Positions 31,801 through 43,857 of a stretch of DNA of 64,000 bases are shown here, in pieces. The number at the start of each line of letters is the position of its first letter. Positions within the stretch are counted from its first letter, which is position 1. This DNA is from Puffinus mauretanicus (lineage: Eukaryota > Chordata > Aves > Procellariiformes > Procellariidae), in contig JAJKFH010002767.1 in assembly GCA_023333565.1 (NCBI GenBank), positions 1 through 64,000 on the forward strand, read 5' to 3'. The translations under genes were made by a program, and so were the position numbers. The notes beneath the pieces are model-generated. The model was given only the letters and a program-made list of their open reading frames with translations, searched no databases and had not been told where the DNA came from.

Positions 31801-34692
31801 TGGCAGTTGTGCGACAAGCAACGACTTTCCTGGAAGGGACTTGACAAAAGCAGAGCATTCGGTATATCTGCAAAGTTTGGGTTTCTCTGGGCTTTCAATT
31901 GCCTTCAGCTGTCTGTGTGAGTGGCGTGGTGGGGAACAGGCAACAGTACGGAACAGCAAGAACAGCCTGTAAAATCCCACTTTTGTTGTTCTGTTGTTGA
32001 TTGACATGTCACTGTAAGAAGGGAAAAGCATGAGTTGATTCAAGTTGCCCAGCAGCAGGCAGCTGCTAATTTTTCATCTTGTCTTAACAAATGAATTCAT
32101 GAGGACCAACTCCAAATCTGTCCTGGACAGGGCCTTTTATTTGCAAAACTCTGGGATTGCGATAGCTGCTGTAGCCTAGTGCAGAGATGGAAAGTAAGGG
32201 TGGTTCAGCCATTCAGCTTCATCACAGGAGACCTCACATAGAGGGAATCTAGAGGCTGAGGTTAGCCTGGGACATGGGAGAGCGTAGGAAATTAAGAATG
32301 ACAATAACATCACTTTTCAGCTTTAAGTTGCAGATGATCTCTGGTAACTGTTACTTTTAGAAAGAAAAGGGAGGAATACTTAACTGGAGCCCATCACAAA
32401 AACATCCTTCAAGCTTTTCTTCACTCAGCTATAGCCAATTCAATCCACCTGTCCGAACGTCTCTCTGGTTTTGCAGCATGTGAGCAAGTATGTGCCTTGT
32501 GACAACCCCGAGTTCCCTTCACAACTTGGAAGGGAATTTGGAACTGCACTGGACTTTGATACATCAGAAAATTAAGCAAAAAAAGCATAATCAGGAAAAA
32601 ACAAGTCTAGCTTATTACTCCCTGTCTCTTCCAGCCCTTGCACGGATCCCTCCTCTGCAATCAAGACACTGATGGTCTACTTGCTGTAAGGAAAAGCAAA
32701 GCCTCTCCTAAGGCACCAGGCTTGCAGCATTATGCATCCCTTCCGTTGTATTTGCTTCAGTGGTAGGCGGATGGCCTTGGGTCCCAAGCCACGCAGCTCG
32801 GGCGTTGCACAGAGGAGCACGGCATGGCACGGGGCTTAAAACCTCCTTTCAGCAGATCTCCTATGTAGAGAAAACTAGTCCCCATCACTAACCTGAATCC
32901 AATTATACCTTGTTGCACTTCATTAATGTATTTTGCAGGAAGAGACAAAGCCAATTACTTGCACTTATTCCTTACAAAAAGTTAATGATAGTTTATTGGA
33001 ACCAACAGAAAACTGAGGATGTGTTAAATATTTTGGGTTTTTAACTTTTTGTAAATTCTCCTCAATGACTACTAGGAGGACTGGAGTGCTAGAGGGGCAC
33101 AAAAAGTGCAATGGACCTATTTTAAAATCAGTTTGAATTTACCTGCAAACTTTGTAATTTATTTGGGTGAGAAGACCTGTGGCTAATTCCAGGCTCAGTC
33201 TGGCTGGTGAGAAGGCTGGGGCTCTGTGCCAGACACTCCGCAGTGGCAAACCGACATTTGAGCAGTAACTCCGAGATCAGGCTGTGCTGCCCTTTGCCAC
33301 ACGTGTCTTTTGCCCTGCTGATTCCATAGCCTGGCCCACTGGGGCCAGGAGCTTGAAGTTCCCATAGTATCACATCTGGGAGTCTTGTGGTATCACCTAA
33401 AAACACCTTTCATAAATGGAAGGGAAAGGCAAGTCTCAGTTATTTTTAACTGCTTTCCATCGTGAAAGACCCAGAAAAAAAACAGCAAAGAAAAGTGTCT
33501 TGGCTTTGGGTCAAACAAAATCTTTAATTTCAAATATGACCATTTTCCAAAGACTTTTCTGTAAGCAAAGAAAATTTCAAAACAAAGCAAATTTTGAGGA
33601 AAAATTCAAAATATTTTTCATTAAAAAGCCTCAATATTGTGAAGACTTTTTGGCTCATGATTTTTTTATTGGGCAGTGCACACAGGTTTTTCTAGGAAAA
33701 GGATCCAGCACTTTTAGCATTCCTGGTATTGTGCAATACAAATGATCTGTTTATCAATAATTCGCTAATGGGAAAGCTCTCAAGCAGCAGCTGTCATTGT
33801 TGTTGTGGGTGGTCGTATGCTGCAGTAACACTTGAGAAACCCCAAAGGGAAGAAGATCTCATACGCTGAGGGCTGCACAAGCCTATAGCACAAGGGGGTG
33901 CAGGAAGAAACCACTCCTTGCGGACCTCCTCAGGAGGAAAAACTAATTAGGGCTTGTCAAACCCCGTGCCTCAGTCCCGATCAGAGACCAGGCACTGTTT
34001 CTTCTGCCTGCCCAGTGGAAATCTGGAGGGCAGTCCCTTCTTTAAATACGGCACTTCTTATCGGGGTGTGCCCAGCCCCGTTTCCCCTGTTAAGACTCCC
34101 TTTCTGGAAAATTCACCCAGTGACAGGAGATGACCCTGGAGCTTTGCAGCATCTGTTTGCAGAGGTTGCGTGCCCAAGCAAGGCATAGTTCCTGCAAAAT
34201 GATTCATGGAAACGGAGCAAAATCTGTGTGCAAAACCACCACTTTGAGAGCGACTGTTTTGGGGACGTCTCTGCTTGAATTTAGAAGAAACCTCTCCTTT
34301 TAGAGTCCTGTTTGCAGAGGGGACGCTGCTGCGTGTGCTGTGCGTAGCAGAGGTTGCCACTTTGCCTCTGCTCTATCCCGGGCTGGGTTTGCAGCTTTAC
34401 TCTCTGGGTGCTGCCCCTTCCCCTGGACCAACCCAAACTTCTCCTGATGCTGTGCTCAGCTTTGGGGGTTTCTGCCCGCGCCCTTGAGAAGAGCTTTCTC
34501 TTTCTTGTCCTGGTCTGGTGGTCAGCACATTTTTCCTCTGGCCTGGAGAAATGCCATTTTTTAATTACCCTCCCTTCATTCTCTTTTTCAACCAAAGAGT
34601 TGCCCTTTCTTCCATATTTGTTATTCTACACAAGACAAAGTTATCCCCTCTTCAGTACTGTATATATCAAATATAGATAAAACATTCCCAAA
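28894..34692. other. Unique intergenic sequence, no gene seen
   Basis: No repeat family recognised. Short overlapping frames on both strands only. Composition is mostly AT-rich, with a GC-richer patch at 29440-29600. Confidence 0.5.
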
Positions 34693-34727
34693 TTTTCTTT
34701 CTTTCTTTTTTCTTTTTTTTTTTTTCC
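34693..34727 (+). repeat. Polypyrimidine TTTC/T tract
   Basis: (TTTC)n-like start running into 11 or more T. Could be read as an A-rich tail on the minus strand, but no retrosequence body is recognisable beside it. Confidence 0.75.
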
Positions 34728-35464
34728 AATGCCGAATGCTTAAAGATCAGGATTTCAGGCTGAGGGCCGTAAGAGAGCATCCATTGGCAATGTTTCACTC
34801 TTATGTTCAGCAGAGAAGGCAGTTGGTTGGGGCAGATGTTTGCTGTGTATAAACACCTCACATATGGCTGCTGGAGTTGTCCTCCTCCATGTCCTGCTGC
34901 TCTCTAGCTGGTTTTGGAGGTATGTGACCCCATCTTCTTAGCCGCTGCCTGACTCAGTATGCATGAGCCAGCAGTTATACACAGAGTTCATAAAATCTAT
35001 CGGATTTCATAACTTGTACATGGGAAGACTCCCAAACTCTGACAGTGTTGTCATCCAAATGAGCTCCAAGGCTGCGGGGCTGAGCACATGGGAGTGGTCT
35101 ATATAACTAAAATAAATAGAAAATAACTTCACTAAGGTACGCTTATTTGCAGAAAGGGGCATGGTTGGTCACTTTTATGCACTAAACCTCAGACGTGCCC
35201 AGGCAATGTTGCCGAAACATCTCCCCAGGTACACGGCTGCGTCCAACAGCACCTGCCACCCCCTGCCCCACCGCTCTGCCTCCAAAGGGCTGAAATCTGC
35301 AGACCGAACATCAGCATCAACTAGTGGTTTCCATTTAACACATATGCGAAAGACTTCTGAATGAAACTGAAAATTTCACTCCAGACTTCTGTCCAGGTTT
35401 CTGTGTGCAGCTGTAATGGAGAGTGAAAGGGAAAATGGTGGAGAGGAAGAAGCTTCTGCCCTGA
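34728..35464. other. Unique intergenic sequence, no gene seen
   Basis: Nothing recognised. Confidence 0.5.
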
Positions 35465-35520
35465 CAGGGTCAGGCAGTTGGACTAAATGATTGTTGTAGG
35501 TCCCTTCCAGTGGAACTATT
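35465..35520 (+). mobile_element. Severely truncated CR1 3' end, plus strand
   Basis: CAGGCAGTTGGACTAAATGA followed by TTGTTGTAGGTCCCTTCCAG is the last part of a CR1 3' UTR in sense orientation. Its natural terminal repeat would follow at 35517, where the pentanucleotide array begins. Confidence 0.8.
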
Positions 35521-35638
35521 GTATTGTATTTTATTGTATTGTATCATACTGTATTGTATTGTATTGTATTGTATTGTATTCTATTCTATTCTATTCTATT
35601 CTATTCCATTCCATTCCATTCCATTCCATTCCATTCAT
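35517..35638 (+). repeat. Pentanucleotide array GTATT/CTATT/CCATT grown from a CR1 tail
   Basis: From 35521 the sequence keeps a strict 5-base register for 23 units. There are twelve units of GTATT type (three imperfect), then five CTATT, then six CCATT. It sits exactly where the CR1 terminal repeat (ATTCTATG type) belongs. Homogeneous blocks of each variant indicate stepwise point change and re-expansion. All units are one or two changes apart. The array is open in at least one plus frame but is not a plausible protein. Confidence 0.95.
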
Positions 35639-38600
35639 TTTAGTGGACTCAATGTTTTTAATTCCATTAGAAATTCATGACTGAAAAAAGCAGATGTCTT
35701 GCTCTTACTGTAACACTGTAGAGCTGCTCAGACTCCTAAACCAAATGTTTTCAGTCCTTGCTCATGTTTTCCTCTCATTTCTAAAGGAAAATAACCTAAA
35801 TAAGACTGAATGAATCATAGGGTGAAAACCTCTGGGCCAGCTTTTCTAAAACACCCAAGTTTGCCTGACTTCTGTGTCGTGCCATTGTGGTCCCCCAGCA
35901 CAAAGCTCGCTGACCCCCGCCCGGCTGCGGGCGGTGAAGAGCCGGTGCCCTGGATGCAGATGGTTCCCGCACTCAGGATGCGGGGAGGGGATGGGGTGGC
36001 GGCAGCAGAGGAGGATCTCGCGTACGGCCTCTGGTCCTGGCATCTCCGTGCAGAAGTGTCCCACTACGCCCGTATGCCGATGTGGCAGAGAGACTCCTGG
36101 TCTGGGTAACTTGTGGAGAGCAGCAGACGTGGTTGTGGGTCAGGAGAGGATGCGGGGGTTTCCGGGAGATCTCCAGGAACCGACCCACTTGTCCATAGTA
36201 TGAGTGTACAGTAACAGCACGTGGGAGGAAGATCTGCCAGTCGAAATGTGCACAGAGGGTAACTCTTTTGGATGTAAGATTTTCATTGCCATGAAGACTG
36301 ACAGTTCAGCATAGACAGATGGCGATAGAATGGGGGGGGAAACCCCCCAGGTTAACCTGACAGCCTGCAGGACTGGGAGGGAAGCCCCTGGCTGAGCAGC
36401 GCCCCGGGGCACGGATCCATTGGCTCTCCCCCCGTGGTGTTGCGCCCTCGCGGGGCATTCCAGGCTCCGCGGCCGACGAGGGAGGACCCTGCACGGGCAT
36501 CCCCTCCTCGGCTGGGGGCAGGTGCAGTTTTTGGCCTCGGCTGCCCCTGGTCCCCCCATGAGGCTCTGAGGATAAATGCTGTGGGCATGGCAAGCCTCCG
36601 CGTTTTCTGTGTGTGCTTTAGCTGCAACAAAGCTCCAAGACGGTGCTAATTTTACAGCAGCTGAAGACATGTCCTGAGGCTCTCGCCTTAGTCATGTACC
36701 CTTTTAGCTTCTAATTTCTTAGATTTGTCACACACCCTGTAGATTAAAACATAGTATTTTATCTCTGAATCATTAACTTTTGTTGCTTTCTTATGCCCGT
36801 TTGGATCTTTTTCTGCTCCAGACAGCTCCGATTATAAATAGTTCAATAACACATGTCCTCCTTATTTTAAGACTATCATTTATATGACTGCAAGTATGAA
36901 TGTGCAGTAAGTTAACAGTGATGCCATAAAGAGGCTAAAATAATTAATCACTTTACTGCAGTTAATGGATTCAAGGGCACAGGAACGCGTACATGAGCTC
37001 CTGCCGCAGGTTTCAATAACATGCCCAGGAGCCGGGAAAAAGCGAAGGCGTAAGTAAGCATTTGGGATGAAAACTTTGGGGAGAGGGTGTGCGAGCGCCT
37101 GTGTCTGTTGAACAACGGGGTTTCCCAATACCGGTCTGGGAGCATCTCCCAGCCCTGCAAGGATCGGCAGACAGCAGTCGGTGCAAAGGGATGCCCAGCA
37201 GAGCCCGGACCCGGCCGGCGGGGAAGGAGGGGAGCAGAATGGCTTTGCCAGAGGCAGTAACGAAACTAAGGAATTCCTCCAGAAAGAGAGCACTCGGCAT
37301 GCTTTCTGCACTACTGCTTGGTAGATGTCCAAACTGCAGGCAAGGCACTGCTAACTCGTGCAGTACTAGAAACATTGCATTTGCTGATGCAGTGCTGTAT
37401 GGGGGAGGAAATCCGTCTCAGGAACCAGGGAGGCACGCTCGAGCCGGAGCTGCGTGCCGTGGGTTTAGATGGTGCAGGAGGTCTTGTGGTGCAGTGGGAA
37501 GGTCTTCTGCAATTCCTCTCGGGTTGCCCTCCCTTTCATTGATCAAAGTCTTCAGCTCACTGTTCTGCGCCTCAACAAAATGTTGTCCCCATAGAGCCCT
37601 GTTAGAAGTGTCCTGAGGGACGCAGAGTTCGGGTGGTCGGAGACTTTGGTTGCAATGGGAAGTGCAGGCAGCAATGGATTTGCTCACCACGCATGGGTAC
37701 AGAAGTCAGCTGTAAAAGTGACATCATACATATACCTGCCTTGCATGTCCTTTCCCAGACACCACCTGGGAGAGCTGTTGGCGGCATTAATGGGGCGGTT
37801 GCCTCTGCCACCCCGTGGCTCTGCAGGGACGGCTTGTGAGGTTCCCCCAGTAAAAGCTTAATGGGAAAGAAGCTGCCGGGCCGAGGAATGTAGCGCAGTA
37901 AGTCCAGGGGCTCACACTCCCCGGGCAGACATGCCACCCTGGCTTAGGAGAATAAGTTGTACTGATTTGAAGTGAGCTCTGTAACAAGAGCTAAGCTGAG
38001 CCTCCGAATCAAAACAAATTCCTCTTAACAAGGGCACACGCTTTCCCAGGAGAAGCTCGCTTTCCAAAAAATGCTACTGGGGAGGGGGGAGAAGGGAGCT
38101 GAGGACTAAAATTGCATTTTTGGCATGTTGAGACTGACATGTACAGATTTTAAGGGTTATTTTGGTGTGGAAAGCTGGAGTTCCTCAGGTTTCCCCCGCT
38201 CCTTCAAAGCCAGCCCCCAGGTATCAGACACAGCTACAGACATGGCCAGACCAGTCGCTGGCATGGGCGCTGATGCCAGTGGTAATTAGTAGCTAGTTAT
38301 CCAGGTTTAAATGCTTTTCATGGAAGACGATACTGTTATTCCTAGCTAGCTCGCTTTCTCCATCATCAACCTGGGGCTGAACTGGTTTTTGGCATGATTG
38401 ACCCCTGTGTGAAATGAGGCTGCCGAGTGCCACTTCCTCCCGTGCTTGCCAGATTTTGTCCAGCTCACGCAAGACACGCATGCATGCTTTCTGAGCTTCA
38501 GGAAAACCTTTGCACAGCCCCTAGGATAAGGATGTAATGAAAACAGAGCTCTTCTGAAACTCGGCTCTACACCCCTGCCTGAAATTTTATCCTAAAGCAA

Positions 38601-40319
38601 AGGAATTGGTGCATGGGGGGCCAGGGGGAATGCCGTACCGGAGATTACAAAGGAGCAGGTAGACAGAAACATTTCTACTTACTTATTATGTGGCTTGTCC
38701 GTGTTTGATTTTCCTTTGTAGGACTGACTTTTCCCTTTTTCTTTTTTTCAAAAGACATTTTTTTCTGTCTCTTTTCCAGTCCACTCAGCATTGAAGCAAT
38801 GAGAGTGCTATCACGGATTACAGGCAGGTCAGAGAGGGCAAATTACTTGCCAAAATAGTCTCTCTGCAGGGTCTTATTGGTGTTATGTGCTAAGTTATGT
38901 GATAAGTCAAAGTTAGCGTTGCATAACATTCTCCCAGTACTTCTTGTAACCGCTTTTGCAGTACATAGAGTGATTTACTTTCTGCAATGTTGCTGCTATT
39001 TTATTCCTGCTGAAACTTTCAAAGTGCACGGTAGCTTATTGTTCACTGATTCCTGCTTCTTGTTCCTGCCTTTGTGCCAAATACTTGCCTGCTTTCACTG
39101 GATCGTATTCCTCTGAGTTATGACTAAATGCAGGTTCAATAGAAGGGTGTCTTGCTTACACTTGCTGAATTTATGGCTCTTTAGAGCTTTGGATCACAAA
39201 AAAGTCACTCTGAACCCCCTAAAAGGGGTGACTAATACTTACTGAGCCAAGAGACCTAAAACTCTAGAGCCTGCAGGACTCTCCTCTGGAGGTCTCGATG
39301 GAGGGCACATGCCTGGGACTAGACTGGGCAGAAGGGGTAAGGTGTGCCGCAGGTGCAGCTCCCACACAGCGAAAAGCCAACACTAACTGTGATGGTGTCG
39401 AGGAATATCCCTGTGCATTTGGGAGGGCTGTGCTGTGGGCCTGCGGGCTGATTCATTCTGGATGAAGGTCGAGCCAGTGCATGGCAGCAGCCCTCATGGT
39501 CTGGTTCTGCAAGGCCAAAGACAGGCGTGAAGGTTTTCTGCTGGCAGCGCTAGGACTCAGTGGTGTAACCAGTGAGGAGGAGGCAGGCCTCAAGATATCT
39601 TCATTACCCAATATTGAAAACCAATCTTTTGGCATTTCCTCCTTCTTCCTTCTAATGGAGATGTTCCTGCAGAGGTTTTTGCCTCCTTGCCTTGAAACAG
39701 CCTTCTGTGGCATTGCCATTGATGTGGCTGCTCTGTTCACCCAGTGTGGTGGCTCAGCCACAGATGTTGTGTAGGTTATGGAATGCAAATGCATAAAACC
39801 AGCTAGCAGGCTAACCAGGCACTTACGACTTCTGTTCATTTTTTGAAGGAAAAAGAATGTCAGGATGCATGTCTGATACTTTCTAATAACCATTTCTCTA
39901 TGAGTATCAACAGCAGCTGGGGGCCACATGCTAGGCATATGCAGGTCTACGATCTTGAAAACAGTGCCTGCTCTGTTTATTTTAGGTGCTATGATATCAG
40001 GAGCCCTCCCTTCTTCCTTCGTACCTGTTTCTCCATCCACTCGCTCCCCAGCTGCTCCAGTGATGCAGCCGCCTTCCTCTGGCAGTGCTCCCCTCCCCTG
40101 CATGCGTGCAAGAGGCACCAGCCGCAGCGTGCAACCGGGGATGCTGCCCGCTGTCCATGTTCACTGCTCGTACGTTTCTACACTACTAATACACTTCCTG
40201 CAGTCCCAGGGAATAGGTGGAAAGGCAGAGCATTGTCGAGCAAGGATTCAGATTAAAGGACAAATGTAGCTGGCCAAAGTGAACTATTACATGAAACAAA
40301 GGGAAAATAACGACTAAAG
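35639..40319. other. Unique intergenic sequence, no gene seen
   Basis: No exon or named repeat recognised apart from a possible MIR core at 38823-38855. GC-rich, open-frame-rich patches occur at 35880-36150, 36340-36560 and 37020-37620, with no domains. Confidence 0.5.
38823..38855 (+). mobile_element. Possible MIR-type SINE core remnant
   Basis: GGCAGGTCAGAGAGGGCAAA followed by TTACTTGCCAAA resembles the conserved MIR core (AGAGAGGTTAAGTAACTTGCCC type). The remnant is about 33 bases, too short for certainty. Confidence 0.3.
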
Positions 40320-40770
40320 ATCTTTCACTGCAGCCAGCTAATTATCATGAGTTCTGGACTTAACTGTTCAGCCATAGAATTAAAAACCTTAATTATATTG
40401 TCACCTTTGTCTCTCGGCTCCCATTGCCCACAAATGAATCCATTTACTGTAACTGCTGCTGATGGGAAGAAATTGATGGCAGTCCCAGTGAGGTGGGAGA
40501 GAGGAGCTGGGAAAAAAAAAAGTGAGAGGCAACATGGTGATGGCTGCACAGCTGGGTGACAACTACATTCCAGGACATTATAAATTAAAAATATTTTTAA
40601 TGAGACAAATACGGGTTTGATGGATTTTGTGCTTTCCTTGCGCTCCCTCCCCCCTTCCCACGCTCTTGCTGCCACCGGCGTTGCCTTTTTAATTATAAGT
40701 CATGCCTCCTGTCAGATCATTCTCCTTCCTCTGCTGCCAGCTCCCTGGAGAGCCTCATATGTAGCCCCAC
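40320..40770. promoter_or_regulatory. Candidate conserved non-coding element with clustered TAAT sites
   Basis: Several homeodomain-type cores lie close together: CTAATTATCATG (about 40338), CTTAATTATA (about 40389) and TTTTTAATTATAAGTCA (about 40687). Between them runs CpG-poor, non-repetitive sequence. This is inference from motif density only. Confidence 0.22.
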
Positions 40771-40779
40771 GAAATCTCG

Positions 40780-41650
40780 GTGCACTTGGTCTTCGGAGGG
40801 GACGGGTGCTGCTGCAGAGCCGTGGCCGTGCAGGATGCGGAGCCCGGCCGGGAGCTGCCGCGTGGAGGCTGCTCACGGGCAGGGGAAGAGGGTCCCTGCC
40901 CGGGGAGGGGGATTTTGCTGGTCACAAACGCGAGCATTGGGAGCTCACAAACTACAAACCTGGCAGCGTCGGTGCCCCCTCCTTGCGGATAACAAGTTTG
41001 GTGCTCGCCCGAAGTCTTGCTTATTCAGCTGGAGACGCTGGCTTTTTTTTCCCCTTGGTTCTGGGAATCTTTTTCAAGACCTCTCAAATTAACAGAGGTG
41101 TTCCTGATGAAGAGAATTAAGGGGCCTTATTAGCGGTTTGCTGCCTGGGCAGTGTGTGCACGGTGGCCGAGCTCGGTGGTGCCGGGGTTTGCAGCGCCGG
41201 ATCCGGACCCTCCAGCAGCGGCAGCGTGTTTTTCGCACGCGTTGCCATGGCTACGCGGGATGAGTTAATGTGACGGAACCGGCACGTGGAGCAGAGGGCT
41301 CGCTGCGGACGCGGCCGGTGCACATGGCCGTGTTGGAGGCGGCACACGTTCACACCGGTTTATTACCCTCATGTAGTGGCAAGGCTTCCCGCTGTGGGTT
41401 TGATAGCTTCGGCTTCAAACTCTATCCAAGCTCGGCAGTTGGGGCTGCGCCGCTGCCGCCTCGTCCCTTCGGCCGCCTGCCAGCCCCCGTGTTGGCCGGA
41501 GGGGCTGTGCCCGTCCTCTGCGCCCGTCCTCTGCCACGGACACCAAAATCAGGGTTTTTGAGGAGGAGAAGTGAGGTTCCCTGGGGCAGGCTGCGTAGAC
41601 CTCGCAGCAATAGCAATGGTGTCAAACCCAGCGTTAAAATGGCGAGGCTG
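40780..41650. promoter_or_regulatory. CpG-rich zone with an RFX X-box-like site
   Basis: Two CpG-rich stretches (about 40785-40920 and 41150-41560) with overlapping long frames on both strands, none with a known domain. At 41241-41254 lies GTTGCCATGGCTAC, an RFX-type X-box one base from the perfect palindrome. The zone could be a promoter or a methylation-free regulatory element. No exon is supported. Confidence 0.5.
41241..41254. promoter_or_regulatory. RFX X-box-like palindrome (GTTGCCATGGCTAC)
   Basis: Fits the consensus GTNRCC-N(0-3)-RGYAAC at all but one position. Because it contains CCATGG, an ATG is formed on both strands, giving the tiny frame MATRDELM on the plus strand and a longer MATRAKN frame on the minus strand. 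Both look incidental. Confidence 0.5.
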
Positions 41651-42316
41651 CAGGATTGCTTTCAGCCAGTTTTACCAGCACCACTAACTGCTCACAGGTG
41701 TCACGCTTTGCAGTCTGCTTTCTCCAGTTATTTGTGGATAATTTTTGTTTTTTCAATGTTAATGAGGAAAACTGCTCTCCTCTTTTTAAAGACTTGCTAT
41801 AGCACCTTCTCTCATTTCCTGCAATTGCAATACATTGCATTCTGGATTTTACGGCTGGGCAGGTCTATACTGATTTACACCGCGAAGCTCCCTCTCTGCT
41901 GCAAACATTTATGTGTCTATCCCACTCTCCCACGGTGGATGCTGACAGCTGAGCCCTGTCAAATCTAGTCAGTCATTACTGCTCAACGTTCGTTGCCATA
42001 AAGCCAAAAGAGCAGCCTCGGTTCAGGGGTATAAACGAGGCTTAGCGTTACTGCTGCTAGCCTGGGACAGACTCATGGACTTGTGCTCACAAACTCCCCC
42101 TCGGTGCTGATGTGTTCCTGTGCCGGTGGATATTCTGGCAGCTTGGAGAAACATGTGCTGGAGCGAACTGGGATGAAGATTTCTGGTTTGCTGTGATTTT
42201 TTTTAATTGTTCTTTCCAAAAGTGTAGCTTTTCCAAAGCTACAACTTTGACAGGAAAAAAAATCCTGGGTGATGAGTCCAGTGGGAAAGCCAGGGTGGGG
42301 TATACTAATCCTTGGT
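41651..42316. other. Unique sequence, no gene seen
   Basis: AT-rich, nothing recognised. Leads directly into the 5'-truncated CR1. Confidence 0.5.
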
Positions 42317-43857
42317 AGAGGAGGATCAGGTTAGAGAATAGTTAAGCAATCTGGATATATCCGTAAGTCCATGAGGCCTGATGGGATGCATCTGTGAGAG
42401 CTAAGGGAGCCGACTGGTGTCATTGCAGTACTCCTCTTGATTATCTCTGAAAGGCTGTGGTGATAGGAAGAGATTTCTGAGGACTGGAAGAAAACAAATG
42501 TCACTCCTGTCTTCAAGAAGGCCAAGAAGGAAGATCCTGGGAACTACAGGCCTGCTAGCCTCACAGTGATCTGTGGGAAGCTGATGGAGCAAATAGTCCA
42601 GGACACCATTTCCAATCACATGAAGAAGAAGGTGACTGGGAATAGTCAGCATAGATTTACAAAGGTAAAGTCATACCTGACCAACCTGATAGGTTCTATG
42701 ATGAAACAGCTAGCTCAGTGGAGAGGGGGAGAGAAATGGGTGTTTGTCTCCCATAAAATACTCATAGACAAACTGATGAAGAACAGAGTGGATAAATGGA
42801 CAGTGAGGTGGACTGAGAGCTGACTGAACAACTAAGTCCAGGGGGTTGTGATGAGTGACAAGTCCAGCTGGTGGCCAGTGACCAGTGATGCACCCCAGGG
42901 GTCGATACCGGGGCCAATATAATTTAAAATCTTTGTTAATGGCCTGGATGATGGGGCAGAGTCCGTCCTCACCAAGTTCACAGGAGATGCAAAAGTGGGA
43001 GGGGTAGGTGATAGAGCAGGTGGATGGGCTGCCATTTAGAGGGATCTGGATAGGCTGGAGAATTGGGCAGAGAGGTATCTTATGATATTCAACAAAAAGA
43101 AACGTGAAGTCCAGCATTTGGGGAGGAATAACCCCAACCACCAGGACAGGCTGCGGACCAACTGGAACCACCAGGACATACTGGAAAGCAGCTTTGCAGA
43201 CCAGGAACTGGGTGTCCCAGTGGGCAGAAGTTGAATGTAAGCCAGCAGCGTGCTTTCGCAGTGGACAGTCCCTGGTCTTCATTAGGAGCCATGTCACCAG
43301 CTGATAGAGGGAGATGATCCTGTTCAGCACTGGTGAGACACATCTGGAGTGCTGGGTCCGGCTTTGGGCTCCCCAGTACCAAAGACATTGACTAACAGAA
43401 GGAAGTCCAGGGCAGGACCTCTAAAACGTTGAAGGCACTGGAGCATATAGTCATATGAGGAGAGGCTGAGAGAGCTGGGACTGTCCAGCCTGGGGAAAGG
43501 GAGGCTCAGGAGGGATCTTGTTGATGTGTATAAATATCTGATGGGGAGGAGTAAAGAAGGCGGAGCCAGGCTTTTCTCAGTGGTTTCCAGTGAACACACA
43601 AGCGGTGATGGGCAGAACTTGAAAGAAAAGAAATTCCATTTAAACATAAGAAAAAATTTTTTACAGTGGGGGTGGTCAAGCACTGGAACAGGTTGCTCAG
43701 AAAGGTGGTAGAGCCTCCGTCCTTGGAGATACTCAACACCTGACTGGACACAGTCCTGAGCAACCTGCTTTAGGTGACCCTGCATTGAGCCAAGAGAGTT
43801 GGCCAAGATGACCTCCAGAGGTCCCTGCTAACATCAGCTACACTGCAATTCTGGGGT
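42317..43857 (+). mobile_element. Third CR1 LINE, 5'-truncated, plus strand
   Basis: Starts inside the pre-RT region (GAGGAGGATCAGGTTAG, GTCCATGAGGCCTGATGGGA) and runs through RT and the C-terminal region. It ends at about 43857 in the CR1 3' UTR (GACCTCCAGAGGTCCCTGCT) and a decayed tail. Its landmarks match the subfamily of the copy at 15595-21175 more than that at 378-5750. It is the only long CR1 here on the plus strand. Confidence 0.9.
42365..43745 (+). pseudogene. CR1 ORF2 (third copy), reverse transcriptase remnant
   Basis: The 42566-42823 frame shows LMEQIVQDTISNHMKKKVTG and HRFTKVKSYLTNLIG, the RT N-terminal blocks. The segment that should hold motif A (YLDFSKAFD) is missing between about 42715 and 42745, where the sequence jumps straight to SHKILIDKLM. 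The FADD box near 42976-42987 reads F-T-G-D. Further frames around 43440-43745 hold the C-terminal HWNRLxR-type block with stops. With both catalytic boxes lost it is inactive. Confidence 0.82.

Noticed and set aside
34693..34727. Poly(A) tail of a minus-strand processed pseudogene
   Set aside because: No gene-like body or flanking duplication is visible next to the T-rich tract.
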